Positions 24,388 to 32,947 of a stretch of DNA of 32,947 bases are shown one piece after another. This DNA is from Spirochaetota bacterium. GTDB lineage: Bacteria; Spirochaetota; Spirochaetia; SZUA-6. Every line of letters begins with the position of its first letter. The first letter of the stretch is position 1. Made by a program: the position numbers and the translations under genes. Under the pieces are notes generated by a model. It was not told the DNA's origin. It did not search any database and saw only the letters and a program-made list of their open reading frames with translations. The stretch is taken from positions 1 through 32,947 of the forward strand of contig JAADHF010000139.1 in the NCBI GenBank assembly GCA_013151965.1, written 5' to 3'.

Positions 24388-26949
24388 CCCGTTCTTTAAT
24401 TCCGCGAGTATATTAAGAGCTTTAAGCGGTGTAATATTTTCGATGGTCACTGCTTTAAGAGCATCGATGATCATTTCTTCTGCGGTAAAGAGATTCTGCT
24501 GTTTTTCTTCTTTTTCCGTTCCCTTTGATTTATACATCTCCGGAGTCATTTCCAGGTAGTACTGGGCTCTCTTTATTACCGTTTCCGGAATCCCTGCTAA
24601 TTTTGCGACATGAATTCCATAGGAATGATCCGCAGGGCCTTCTTTTAGTCTTTTTAAAAAAATTATTTCTTCTCCTTTTTCCAGTACTTCCATGGACATA
24701 TTAATGAGTCCTTTATGACGGACACCGGTTAACTCATGGTAATGGGTCGCAAACAATACCTTGGCCTTTAGCGCCGATGTAAGATATTCGACAATGGCAA
24801 GAGCAATTGCCAGACCGTCTCTTGTGCCGGTTCCGCGGCCGACTTCATCCATGATTACCAGACTTTCACCTGTTGCAGATCTTAGTATATTGGCTGTTTC
24901 ACTCATCTCGACAAGAAAGGTAGACTCTCCTCTGGCAAGATTATCCGTTGCACCCACCCTGCAGAATATTTGATCGACAACACCTATGGAAGCTTCATCG
25001 GCCGGAACAAATGAACCGATGTGGGCCATAAGTACAATTAAGGCAACCTGCCGGAGATAGGTGGATTTACCGGCCATATTCGGACCGGTAAGCAGTATAA
25101 AATAGTTTTTCTTAGGCGACATCAGGGTACTGTTGGGTACAAATCCTCCGGAGGGAAGATTTGCCTCCACAACAGGGTGTCTGCCGTTTATAATCTTAAG
25201 TTCTCTTTCTCCGGTGATTTTCGGCCTTATATAACCCTGTACTGTCGCGGCAAAAGCCATGGACTGCAGAACATCGAGATATGCTATTGTGCTTCCGAGT
25301 TTCAGCAGTTCGGATATATGTTTTTTTACCTCTGCAAGAATGTCTAAAAAGATATCCTTTTCAAGTTCGATGATTTTCTCCGATGCGGAATTAATTTTAA
25401 GTTCCTTCCCGATCAATGCTTCCGTGGAATACCTCTCTCCGTTTACAAGCGACTGCCTTCTTATAAAGTAATTCGGGACAAGTTTAATATTGGATTTTGT
25501 TACCTCGAAGTAATACCCGATTATCCTGTTGTACCTTAGTTTAAGATTCTGTATTCCGGTTTTTACCCTTTCCTCTTTCAGATATTCATCAAGAATAGAC
25601 CGGGCATCTTTCTTTACAAGCTTAAGCCTGTCCAATTCCTCACTGTATCCTTTTTTTATAAGATTACCTTCATTAATCAAAACAGGGGGATCTTCGTAGA
25701 TCGAAGAATCGAGAAGAGCATGCAGATTTTCTATTAAATCGATGTTTGCCATAAAATAACTTATGGTTTCTCTTATCTCTCCGTAATCCTTTAAGATATT
25801 AAAGCCCTTCATCAGAGCTTCCAGGGTTTCTTTTAAAGCCAGCATATCCTTTGCATTTGCCTTTTCCATGGCAATTTTAGTTGCGAGTCTTTCAAGATCG
25901 AGTATTCGTGAACAATTTTCCCTGAATGCTGATAGCACAAGCTGATTCTTGTAAAAAAACTGAACCCCGTCCAATCTTTTTTCTATTTCTCCTTTGTCCC
26001 TGATGGGATTAAGGATCCATCTTCTGATCATTCTGGACCCCATGGCAGTTTTGGTATTACTTAAGACTTCCAGTAATGTATAACGGCGGCTTCCATCCTG
26101 CAGATTCCTTACAAGTTCGAGATTTTTCTGTGTGGACTCATCCAGAATGAGATATGAATTCTTTTTATAAATCTTAAAATCTTTTATATGGGGAAGTATT
26201 TTTTTTGCCGTATCAAAAAGATATTCCAGAATCGTTCCGGCTGATACTATTTCCGGAGAATAATCGGAAAGTCCATAGCCCTTCAGATTGACTGCACCGA
26301 GCTGCCTCTTAAGCCTCTCCCTGCAAATCTCCATATCGAAACTCCAGTCCGGATACCTGTTAACGACAAGGGAATCCCTTTCATAGAGAATTTTCTTTAT
26401 GTCACCGTCGTTTTCCAGAAGAGACTCCTGAATGATTATCTCCTTGGGCTGCAGACGGTTAAGCTCTGCTTTGAGATATTCTTTCTTTTCATCCCATGTA
26501 AATGACGCTGCTGTAAATTCGGCAGTGGAGAGATCAACATAGGCGATTGCCAGCTTATCCCTGTATTTTCCCACGGATACAAGGTAGTTATTGCTGTTCC
26601 GTTCGAGAAGCTGTTCATCTATAATCGTTCCCGGTGTAATTACTTCCACCACTTCCCGTTTTGCTATTCCCTTTCCGGGTTTCGGAAGGCTTATCTGTTC
26701 GCAGACAGCCACCTTTTTTCCTGCCCTTAACAGACGTGAAATATAATTCTTTGATGCATGATACGGGATTCCGCACATTGGTACACCATTTCTTTTTGTT
26801 AAAGTAAGATCGAGCAATGCAGAGGCCTCTTTAGCATCTTCCCGGAACATCTCGTAAAAATCACCGAGACGGAAAAAAAGAATTGCATCTCTGTACCTTT
26901 CTTTTATTTTTTTATACTGAATCATCATTGGAGTTGAAATTGTTGACAT
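24370..26949 (-). CDS. mutS: DNA mismatch repair protein MutS
   Basis: 859 residues, full length MutS1. It recognises mispaired bases and starts repair with MutL. The mismatch-contact motif F31-Y32-E33 (FFRLGDFYEMF) is at the N-terminus. Connector, core and clamp domains follow. The ATPase domain has Walker A GPNMAGKST (622-630), Walker B-type DEVGRGTGTRDGLA, where a glycine replaces the usual serine in GTS, and ATHYHEL. The C-terminal end has the usual short helical domain. The ATG has no Shine-Dalgarno: the 36 bases to the divergent plus-strand ATG are AT-rich, with a TATAAT on the minus strand (26961-26966) only 11 bases before the ATG, hinting at a nearly leaderless mRNA. Confidence 0.98.
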   Translation of the reverse strand: MSTISTPMMIQYKKIKERYRDAILFFRLGDFYEMFREDAKEASALLDLTLTKRNGVPMCGIPYHASKNYISRLLRAGKKVAVCEQISLPKPGKGIAKREVVEVITPGTIIDEQLLERNSNNYLVSVGKYRDKLAIAYVDLSTAEFTAASFTWDEKKEYLKAELNRLQPKEIIIQESLLENDGDIKKILYERDSLVVNRYPDWSFDMEICRERLKRQLGAVNLKGYGLSDYSPEIVSAGTILEYLFDTAKKILPHIKDFKIYKKNSYLILDESTQKNLELVRNLQDGSRRYTLLEVLSNTKTAMGSRMIRRWILNPIRDKGEIEKRLDGVQFFYKNQLVLSAFRENCSRILDLERLATKIAMEKANAKDMLALKETLEALMKGFNILKDYGEIRETISYFMANIDLIENLHALLDSSIYEDPPVLINEGNLIKKGYSEELDRLKLVKKDARSILDEYLKEERVKTGIQNLKLRYNRIIGYYFEVTKSNIKLVPNYFIRRQSLVNGERYSTEALIGKELKINSASEKIIELEKDIFLDILAEVKKHISELLKLGSTIAYLDVLQSMAFAATVQGYIRPKITGERELKIINGRHPVVEANLPSGGFVPNSTLMSPKKNYFILLTGPNMAGKSTYLRQVALIVLMAHIGSFVPADEASIGVVDQIFCRVGATDNLARGESTFLVEMSETANILRSATGESLVIMDEVGRGTGTRDGLAIALAIVEYLTSALKAKVLFATHYHELTGVRHKGLINMSMEVLEKGEEIIFLKRLKEGPADHSYGIHVAKLAGIPETVIKRAQYYLEMTPEMYKSKGTEKEEKQQNLFTAEEMIIDALKAVTIENITPLKALNILAELKNGLNKNG

Positions 26950-26974
26950 AGTATTATTATATTATAAGTATAAT
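26943..26974 (+). promoter_or_regulatory. Promoter-like sequence for the small plus-strand gene at 26986
   Basis: TTGACA (26943-26948, overlapping the mutS start codon) and TATAAT (26969-26974) are both perfect but 20 bases apart, longer than ideal. TATAAT lies just before AGGAGG, so its transcript would have almost no leader before the ribosome-binding site; an upstream -10 in the AT-rich stretch is equally possible. Confidence 0.4.
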
Positions 26975-26985
26975 AGGAGGACAAT

Positions 26986-27201
26986 ATGGCAATAGATTCC
27001 ATAGAGTCTGTACCTCCCCCTGCAGACAGCTACAAGGAGAGAGTACAAAAATCCGAACAGGAAGATACACAGGACAGTCAGGATCAGGCAGAAGAAACAT
27101 CCGTACAGGCACCATCGAATGCCGACAACAACCGGAATACAAAAGCAACGGAAGCACCGCCGGAAAACGATGAAGCAAAGAATATTAATCTGCTTGCCTG
27201 A
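26986..27201 (+). CDS. Unknown small acidic, disordered protein, divergent from mutS
   Basis: 71 residues; not recognised. The composition is extreme: rich in E, D, Q, N, A and P, with almost no aromatic residues and no cysteine, for example QEDTQDSQDQAEETSVQAP, so it is probably disordered. There is no signal peptide or membrane helix. Support for a real gene comes from a perfect AGGAGG (26975-26980) 5 bases before the ATG and from its being the only plausible frame between mutS and ruvX. It is transcribed away from mutS and converges on ruvX. No function can be assigned. Confidence 0.6.
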   Translation: MAIDSIESVPPPADSYKERVQKSEQEDTQDSQDQAEETSVQAPSNADNNRNTKATEAPPENDEAKNINLLA

Positions 27202-27229
27202 AGCTTAGGGGAGACTTAAGTACCTTTAA

Positions 27230-27245
27230 ATACCGTACCCGGTAT
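27230..27245. other. Perfect hairpin between the 71-residue gene and ruvX
   Basis: ATACCG and CGGTAT form a perfect 6-bp inverted repeat around a TACC loop. No T tract follows on the plus strand; on the minus strand TTTAAAGG follows. It may help end converging transcripts or be a protein-binding site. Confidence 0.35.
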
Positions 27246-27260
27246 ACTCTGCAGCATCGG

Positions 27261-27695
27261 TTACAATTTATTTATACTGCCTTTTCTTTTTAAATAGGCG
27301 AGATAATTTTCAAGAATAAGCGATGCGGCAATTCTATCCAGGCTTCCCCTCGCTTTTTTATTCTTTGTGCCTGCTTCCCTTAGGTATGCCGCTGCAACTT
27401 TACTGGAATAACGTTCATCCCACAGAACAACGTCCAATCCGCCGGACATTAGTTTCGATGCGAAACTCCGTGATTTCTCACATCCGGTTCCTTCCGTACC
27501 ATCCTCTTTAAGGGGTAATCCTACTACAACTGTTTTGATTTCCATGCTGCTGCAGATATCCAGAACTTCATCTATAAGTTCTTTATCCGAGACAAATAAA
27601 ATTGTTTTTAACGGAGAGGCAATAATTCTATTAGGATCGGTAACCGCAACCCCGATCCTGACACTGCCAAGATCCAATGCAAGTATTCTGGACAT
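27261..27695 (-). CDS. ruvX: RuvX/YqgF-family Holliday-junction resolvase-like nuclease
   Basis: 144 residues, the usual size. RNase H-like fold with the active-site acids visible: D7 in LALDLGSVRIG, VVGLPLKEDGTEG in the middle, LWDERYSS and D127 in SLDRIAASLILENYL at the end. Family members process 16S rRNA ends (E. coli YqgF) or resolve recombination intermediates; which applies here is unknown. The start overlaps the skp stop by 1 base (TAATG), so it is coupled to tamB-bamA-skp rather than to mutS. Confidence 0.95.
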   Translation of the reverse strand: MSRILALDLGSVRIGVAVTDPNRIIASPLKTILFVSDKELIDEVLDICSSMEIKTVVVGLPLKEDGTEGTGCEKSRSFASKLMSGGLDVVLWDERYSSKVAAAYLREAGTKNKKARGSLDRIAASLILENYLAYLKRKGSINKL

Positions 27696-28243
27696 TATCC
27701 GGTGCCATTACCGTTTTTTTTGCCGCTTCGTCTTAATAATTCTTTTATCACCTTATCGGTAATATCGATTTCAGGTGTCCAGTACAAAAATTGATCGGTT
27801 TTCTTTAGTATCAGGGAAAATCCGTTGTTCTCTGCAACATACTGAATCACATCTGCAATTTCCTGAATCAATTCCGATGACTGCGACAGATTCTGTGCCA
27901 TCTGCCTTAACTGCTGCGTTTTTATCTGAATATACTCCTTGAGAAACTGCTCTTTATTGAAAATATCCTTATCCAGCTGCAGAGCCTTTTCATCGTCATT
28001 GTTATCCTCAGCATCTAATTTCTGGCTCTTTAAAAGATTGATTTCCTCTTTCTTTTTTGCGATTTCCTTTAAATATGCGGATCTGAGCTCTTCTAATTTT
28101 ATAACTTCCTTCGATTCACGGAAATAGATCGAATATATCCTGGAAATATCTACAATTCCTACTTTTGTTATCTGAGTCGCGAAAATAAAACCGCCTGATA
28201 TCAGTCCGAAAACCACAGCAATAATAAAAATCTTTTTTCTCAA
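27695..28243 (-). CDS. skp: Skp/OmpH-type periplasmic chaperone
   Basis: 182 residues. An N-terminal signal segment (RKKIFIIAVVFGLISGGFIF) is followed by the beta strand VGIVDISRIYSIYF, a long charged coiled-coil (about 45-130) that would form the tentacles of the trimer, and the closing VAENNGFSLILKK strand. Skp holds unfolded outer-membrane proteins on the way to BamA, and lies directly after bamA (12-base gap), a typical arrangement. The gene is longer by a short C-terminal tail rich in G, K and N. In Treponema pallidum an OmpH-like gene also follows the bamA homologue. Confidence 0.93.
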   Translation of the reverse strand: MRKKIFIIAVVFGLISGGFIFATQITKVGIVDISRIYSIYFRESKEVIKLEELRSAYLKEIAKKKEEINLLKSQKLDAEDNNDDEKALQLDKDIFNKEQFLKEYIQIKTQQLRQMAQNLSQSSELIQEIADVIQYVAENNGFSLILKKTDQFLYWTPEIDITDKVIKELLRRSGKKNGNGTG

Positions 28244-28255
28244 TTTAATTCCCCC

Positions 28256-30865
28256 TTAAAAATTATCACCGCCGAGCGAGATAACAAAATCAAAAGTAAA
28301 ATTACCTAATGCCAAATCACCCGGTTTCCAGCTTATTCCTCCGTTTTTAATCTGGAAACCCTTGCTGAAATAGAGTCTTATTGGAAATTGAGGAATAGTA
28401 AACCTCAGGCCTGTTCCGATACTGAAGAAAAAATCATCGATCTTCATACTGCTTATATCCGAAACTTCTTCCCAGAGGGATGCTGCATCGCAGAAAAGCA
28501 CTCCCCATAAAAACTGCTCGGATATCGGTAAACGCAATTCGAACCTGTTGTCCCACAGGGCTTTGCCGTAACTGATCGGTGTATAACCGCTTGTCCAGCC
28601 GCGCGCTACATTCATGCCGTCGATATACAGCAAATCGGTAAAATCAGTTTTAAACAGATTTCCGAATTGCGGAAGAATCAGGGATAACGCCGAATGAGCA
28701 GCTGCAACCACTTTAAAATTCCAGTTTTCGAGCACGGGAATGGAAAAAAGCGTCAGGTATCCATCCGCCCGGGATTGAGTTTTTATATAATGCCTGTCGC
28801 CCAATAAGAACCCTCCGGTAAAAGTTACCTTCTGATTCAGGAAAAATCCGTTAGTCGGATTTAAGAAATAATCTCTCTTATCCCAATAAACACTTGTATC
28901 GAGTTTGTTAACAACACTCCATCTGTCTAAATTCGCCCTGATATTATAATCGAAGGGCCTGTAAACGGAGGGATCGTAGTGAATAAACCTGAGTGTGGAA
29001 GAAATACCCAGACTGGTCCCGAGCCAGCCCAGGAAGGTATGATACTTATACCCTGTATTTATTCCTCCGGATATATCGTAGGAATTGTAATTCATTTTAT
29101 ACTGGGAAGGTATCTTCTCGCCCTTCTGGATAGCGTACTGATAATCCGTTTTTAAATTATAGTTGGCTATATCATCAGCTGTCGGAATACCCGGAAAAGC
29201 CGCACCGGCTTTATACAAGGTTCCGCCGGAAGCGGGATATGTTGTATCCTTCGAAAAAACATAATGACCGTCATAGGGATCGGGGACTGCATCCGAATGT
29301 TCAAGGTCGCTGTAAACAGGCGGCAGAATATCCTGAAGTACATTCTGCATATTCGAGTGCTGAAAAGAAAAATTAACTCCCCCGAGCCACCTGTAACCGA
29401 ACATCCACGGCTCAATAAAGTTAAAAGATATATTCTGCTTTACGGGTGAAGCTTCCACGTTTACTCCCACGGTCTGGCCCCTTCCCAGAAAATTTCTCTC
29501 CGACCATTTTACCGTACCGGAAACGGGAAAATCCGTGCCTGAAAAGGTTATGCCCATATTAATATCCGCAGTACTTGTTTCTTCCACGTTTATAACTAAA
29601 TCCATCAGTCCCGGAGCGCTGCCCTGCGGGGTTTCCGGAGTCACATTTGTAAAGTACTGAAGATTGTATATATTTCTTAAACCTTCGATTATTTTTTTCT
29701 TATTAAAAATATCACCTACTTCAAAGGGAAGTTCCCTGTACAGTACGAAATTTTTAGTCTTTTTATTGCCTTTAAAGATGATGCTTTCTATATGAGCCCT
29801 GTTCTTTTCCACAATTGTTACGACATAATTTATTACCTTTGTTTTTTCATTCCGCTTTTCATTCAGTTTAATTACATTTTCTATATATCCGTTTTCATAG
29901 TATAAATCCGAAACCCTCTGGAAATCTGCATTTAATTTTTTCTTGTTCAATATTTTGCCTGTCTGCTGCCGTACAAGAGATTCGAGCTTTTTTGTGGAAA
30001 ATATCTTATTTCCCTCGAAGGTCATTCCGCCGTATATATATTGCTCTCCTTCTTTTATATACAGAGTCAGATACAGCCATCTTTTTCCGCTCTTCTCATC
30101 CCTCTTTACCTCTCTGCCTACTTTTACAACCTTGCAGTCTATGTAGCCATGATCTGCATAGTAGTCTTCGATAGCCTGAATGTCCGTCTGCAGTTTGCTT
30201 TCCTGAAACACTCCGTTATTAAACAATGACTGCGCTTTTGTTTTCATTAGTCCCTTCAGTGTACTCGCAGAGGCAAAACGGTTCCCGGAAAATTCGATTT
30301 TCTTTATCGTTGTCTGTTCACCTTCCACTATTTCGAATATAACATCCGCTCTGTTGGTTTTCTTATCCACATCGCTTTTTCCTGATACTTTTATATCTGT
30401 AAATCCCTTTTCCAGATAAAGCTCTTTAATCGCCTCTTCATCGGCCTTTATCTTTGTATCACTAACCATGTCGCCTTTTTTAAGTACTACTTTATCGAGA
30501 ATTTCACTGGTACGAATTTTATTGTTCCCCTGAATCTCTATTTTTTCAACAGTGGGGCGCTCTTTTACAGAAAACTCGACTATTACGGAATTCTTTTCAC
30601 TATCTCCGGGTTCGGCATTCGATTCTATACTCTCAAAGTAATCAAGCGCGTAGAGTTTATTCTGTATTTCCCAGAAAAGATCAAGAGTGAATTTTTTTCC
30701 TATATACGGCCTTACAATCGGCCTCAGTTCCGCCGGAGATATAGTTTCCAGACCTTTAAATCTAAAGTCCTTTATAGGTTTCCCTATATACCAATCCTCA
30801 TCAGAAAAAACATTAAAAATAAAGATACAAAATACCAGTATTATAAGTACAAACCTTTTCATCAT
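28256..30865 (-). CDS. bamA: Outer-membrane protein assembly factor BamA
   Basis: 869 residues. A signal peptide (to about residue 21) is followed by five POTRA domains (about 26-430), each with a recognisable alpha-beta pattern such as VEKIEIQGNNKIRTSEIL and IKKIEFSGNRFASASTLK. The beta-barrel begins near TVKWSERNFLGRGQTVGV. The loop-6 motif is R755-G756-W757 in NVARGWTSG, a variant of the usual RGF/RGY. The last residue is phenylalanine (SLGGDNF), as expected for a barrel terminal signal. BamA inserts outer-membrane barrels. AAGGAG lies before the ATG; it is 9 bases from tamB and 12 bases from skp. The Treponema pallidum homologue is Tp92. Confidence 0.97.
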   Translation of the reverse strand: MMKRFVLIILVFCIFIFNVFSDEDWYIGKPIKDFRFKGLETISPAELRPIVRPYIGKKFTLDLFWEIQNKLYALDYFESIESNAEPGDSEKNSVIVEFSVKERPTVEKIEIQGNNKIRTSEILDKVVLKKGDMVSDTKIKADEEAIKELYLEKGFTDIKVSGKSDVDKKTNRADVIFEIVEGEQTTIKKIEFSGNRFASASTLKGLMKTKAQSLFNNGVFQESKLQTDIQAIEDYYADHGYIDCKVVKVGREVKRDEKSGKRWLYLTLYIKEGEQYIYGGMTFEGNKIFSTKKLESLVRQQTGKILNKKKLNADFQRVSDLYYENGYIENVIKLNEKRNEKTKVINYVVTIVEKNRAHIESIIFKGNKKTKNFVLYRELPFEVGDIFNKKKIIEGLRNIYNLQYFTNVTPETPQGSAPGLMDLVINVEETSTADINMGITFSGTDFPVSGTVKWSERNFLGRGQTVGVNVEASPVKQNISFNFIEPWMFGYRWLGGVNFSFQHSNMQNVLQDILPPVYSDLEHSDAVPDPYDGHYVFSKDTTYPASGGTLYKAGAAFPGIPTADDIANYNLKTDYQYAIQKGEKIPSQYKMNYNSYDISGGINTGYKYHTFLGWLGTSLGISSTLRFIHYDPSVYRPFDYNIRANLDRWSVVNKLDTSVYWDKRDYFLNPTNGFFLNQKVTFTGGFLLGDRHYIKTQSRADGYLTLFSIPVLENWNFKVVAAAHSALSLILPQFGNLFKTDFTDLLYIDGMNVARGWTSGYTPISYGKALWDNRFELRLPISEQFLWGVLFCDAASLWEEVSDISSMKIDDFFFSIGTGLRFTIPQFPIRLYFSKGFQIKNGGISWKPGDLALGNFTFDFVISLGGDNF

Positions 30866-30874
30866 AACTCCTTG

Positions 30875-32947
30875 TTAATATGAATATCTCCATTTAAGTG
30901 TTAAAGAATTATCGCTTAGAAACAGATCTTCCGGATGTTTCGGTATCAGCGACCAATCCATCAGGAAGAACGGTGTTGTCCATTCTAAATTTAACTCTAT
31001 GTCGGAAGTTATACCGCTTAGATAATAAATATTACTTGACGGCATAGCCATCGTTTTTAACCTCACGAGCATTTCCAGAAAAAGATCATTGCCCAGATAC
31101 TTTCCAAGAGAAAGGGTGGTATTGTCAAGTGGATTCGTAACATTCCCCAGTATTTTTTCCAGAATTAGATTTTGAATTATCTGTGTACGGATACTGAAGA
31201 GATCTAGTCCCAGATAATCCCTTACTGCACGTTCAAAGGGCTGTAATATTCCGAACTGGCTTACTATTTCACTTGTAAGCATTACTGCTGATACACCTAT
31301 ACCCTGCTCCTGTACCTTGCCGAAGATCGATCCCCCCACCATACTTAATATCTCGACATCAGGTCTCGGCGGGTCGGAATAAAACCTGGGGGAGAACTTG
31401 CTCAGTTTATTATCCGCTTCGAGATATATCTTTATTTCTTCGCCTTTCTCATCCTGTTCCCTGATTTCAGCAAGCACCTTTACCCTCGGATCAAAACCTT
31501 CCTGATTTTCATCAAAGGATATCTGTCCGCTTTTGAGATAGAAACTTCTATCGAAATAAAAAACCTCTCCTCCCTGAATCCCCACATCTCCTCTCACGGA
31601 GTAACTCTCATTACTTTCATTGTAGTCTATTTTTACAGAATTTCCTATATCGGTATAGGCCCTTAAAATAGGGAAATTCAAAGACGGCCAGTAAAATTCA
31701 ACTCTCTTTCCTGTTTCTACAGTAAGGCTTACCTTTACCGGAGTAATCCCTTCACTTTTCTCCTTCTTTTGTTCCGGTTTTTTTTCTCCGAGTGCAATTT
31801 TACAATAATTTGCTGTAAGCGAACCATTAACTGTTGTTCCGAATAAATCACCTTTAACACGGATTTTACCATTAACATATCCGTCTACGATGATAGGTCC
31901 GAAATTATATGCAAATTTAACACCCAGGGGGTTAGGGCTGTTAAACTCTATATCAAAGGCATCCGGTACCCAATGGTCTATTTTAAAACTGCCTTTTACA
32001 ACAAGCGGACGTTTATTTACATATGTTGTCATCTGTTCCAGAGTAAAGCCTTTTCCTGTAAAGATAAGCCTTGCACGAAGCGGCTGAACCAAAACCGGAG
32101 TAAACTGACTGTTCGCTTTGCCATTTAATACATCTATATTCCCGTAAATATCAGGGTCGTTTATCGGGCCGGAAATCCGTATACTTCCCGAGGCGTTACC
32201 CGATTTAAAAACAATGGCATCATTCCTTAACGGAAGATTTAAAATCGTAATATCCAGCCGTTTAATAACGGCATTAGAATCTATTTTATTCTTATTGATG
32301 ACTCCATCCGCTTCCATGACTATCGGGAATGGTTTTAAAGATAATAACTTAAATCTTCCGGTATTATCTATAAGTCCATGGATTGTATCTTCCGGTCCGC
32401 CGTCGAAGGTTAAACTCTTATCCTTTACCTGAACCTTCATATCCCAGGATTTATAGTCCCTGCCGTTAACTTTTATACTGCTGAAAACAACTCTTCCCTT
32501 GACACTCTGATTAAAAATATTTTTTAAGAAATTAGAATTTCCGGCAGACACCACCGGTTTAATCAGCTCAGCATCTATTTTCAGAATCAGATTTACATTA
32601 GTTGCGGAAAAATATTTTGCCCTGTAATCGGATAGAAACATGAACCGGCCTTTTTTAAGGTCCAGGAAACCATTCCCATTGGCGATACTATGGCTTAAAT
32701 AACCGATCCGCATGGAATTAAATTTAATTCTGTCATTCTCATACTCCGTATTTATACTGAAGTTCAATGAATCCGCGTTAAGCCGTCCGTTTTCGAGCAT
32801 TAAAGAAAGTTTTGCTTTTACTCCGGTAAGTATACCGGATAGCGCCAATGAACCTGATGCCGCACCTGTTATATTAAAATTACCAAGTCTTTCAAGCGGC
32901 GAACTGTTAAAGTTTATATTCGCCGAGAAATTATTCTTTACCATTTC
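30875..32947 (-). CDS. tamB: TamB-like translocation/assembly module protein, C-terminal part (5' end outside window)
   Basis: The frame is open to the right edge, so the ATG at 32942-32944 is internal; at least 689 residues are visible. The chain is a long run of beta-strand repeats typical of the AsmA/TamB superfamily (for example IRISGPINDPDIYGNIDVLNG and VDGYVNGKIRVKGDLFGT), ending in the conserved TamB C-terminal domain with VKVLAEIREQDEKGEEIKIY, PRPDVEILSMVGG and GKYLGNDLFLEM, and a final tyrosine. Proteins of this family form a hydrophobic groove that bridges inner and outer membranes and help insert some outer-membrane proteins or move lipids. It lies 9 bases before bamA, a common pairing outside the Proteobacteria. 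Confidence 0.93.
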   Translation of the reverse strand, partial: EMVKNNFSANINFNSSPLERLGNFNITGAASGSLALSGILTGVKAKLSLMLENGRLNADSLNFSINTEYENDRIKFNSMRIGYLSHSIANGNGFLDLKKGRFMFLSDYRAKYFSATNVNLILKIDAELIKPVVSAGNSNFLKNIFNQSVKGRVVFSSIKVNGRDYKSWDMKVQVKDKSLTFDGGPEDTIHGLIDNTGRFKLLSLKPFPIVMEADGVINKNKIDSNAVIKRLDITILNLPLRNDAIVFKSGNASGSIRISGPINDPDIYGNIDVLNGKANSQFTPVLVQPLRARLIFTGKGFTLEQMTTYVNKRPLVVKGSFKIDHWVPDAFDIEFNSPNPLGVKFAYNFGPIIVDGYVNGKIRVKGDLFGTTVNGSLTANYCKIALGEKKPEQKKEKSEGITPVKVSLTVETGKRVEFYWPSLNFPILRAYTDIGNSVKIDYNESNESYSVRGDVGIQGGEVFYFDRSFYLKSGQISFDENQEGFDPRVKVLAEIREQDEKGEEIKIYLEADNKLSKFSPRFYSDPPRPDVEILSMVGGSIFGKVQEQGIGVSAVMLTSEIVSQFGILQPFERAVRDYLGLDLFSIRTQIIQNLILEKILGNVTNPLDNTTLSLGKYLGNDLFLEMLVRLKTMAMPSSNIYYLSGITSDIELNLEWTTPFFLMDWSLIPKHPEDLFLSDNSLTLKWRYSY

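Noticed and set aside
24750..24860. Glycine in place of serine in the MutS GTGTRDG motif as a sign of inactivation
   Set aside because: The rest of the ATPase motifs and the FYE motif are intact, and this position tolerates change in the family, so it is not evidence of a broken gene.
26957..27178. A 73-codon minus-strand frame opposite the small acidic gene
   Set aside because: It is rich in L, P and C, starts without a ribosome-binding site, and the plus-strand frame has AGGAGG at the right distance.

Overview
The window looks like a chromosomal segment of a spirochaete, probably a free-living or host-associated relative of Treponema/Spirochaeta. The sequence is AT-rich and the genes are tightly packed. 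Three things point to this lineage: a GreA domain at the end of a much longer protein, the cluster tamB-bamA-skp-ruvX followed by mutS, and the string rimP-nusA-infB-rbfA-truB-ribF-rpsO-pnp-M16 peptidase-dut. As I recall them, the gene orders resemble Treponema; I could not search to confirm. I see no phage, insertion sequence, CRISPR array, tRNA, rRNA or other sign of recent transfer. The window reads as core genome. No stretch over 300 bases lacks a gene; the longest gap is about 150 bases, between comF and rimP, and it holds regulatory signals.

Layout. Positions 1-2588 (plus strand) hold the 3' end of a large greA and a membrane-anchored VWA-domain protein. They converge on a minus-strand run from rimP (22877) down to a HEAT-repeat protein (2591). 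That run is one nearly unbroken series of genes with 1-20 base overlaps or very short gaps. In transcription order it covers translation and transcription factors (rimP, nusA, infB, rbfA), RNA modification and flavin metabolism (truB, ribF), S15 and polynucleotide phosphorylase (rpsO, pnp), an M16 peptidase, dUTPase, a propeller lipoprotein, the Lpt permeases lptF and lptG, a ROK kinase, tgt, a gamma-carbonic-anhydrase-like protein, murJ and the HEAT protein. Upstream is comF, then mutS, each divergent from a small unknown plus-strand gene. At the right end is the outer-membrane assembly group tamB (cut by the window), bamA, skp and ruvX.

How the genes work together. Two themes dominate. One is the start and fidelity of gene expression (NusA, IF2, RimP, RbfA, TruB, S15, PNPase, Tgt, GreA). 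The other is building the diderm envelope (TamB, BamA, Skp, LptF, LptG, MurJ, plus lipoprotein, VWA and HEAT proteins with export signals).

Points that most deserve a second look: pnp is split by a frameshift exactly between its catalytic core and its KH-S1 RNA-binding half; an intrinsic-terminator hairpin sits in the short leader between a good promoter and rimP, suggesting attenuation of the nusA-infB operon; murJ has no usual start codon where homology says it should begin; NusA carries a C-terminal zinc ribbon; RibF has lost its riboflavin-kinase signature; and two unknown small genes with strong ribosome-binding sites face comF and mutS.
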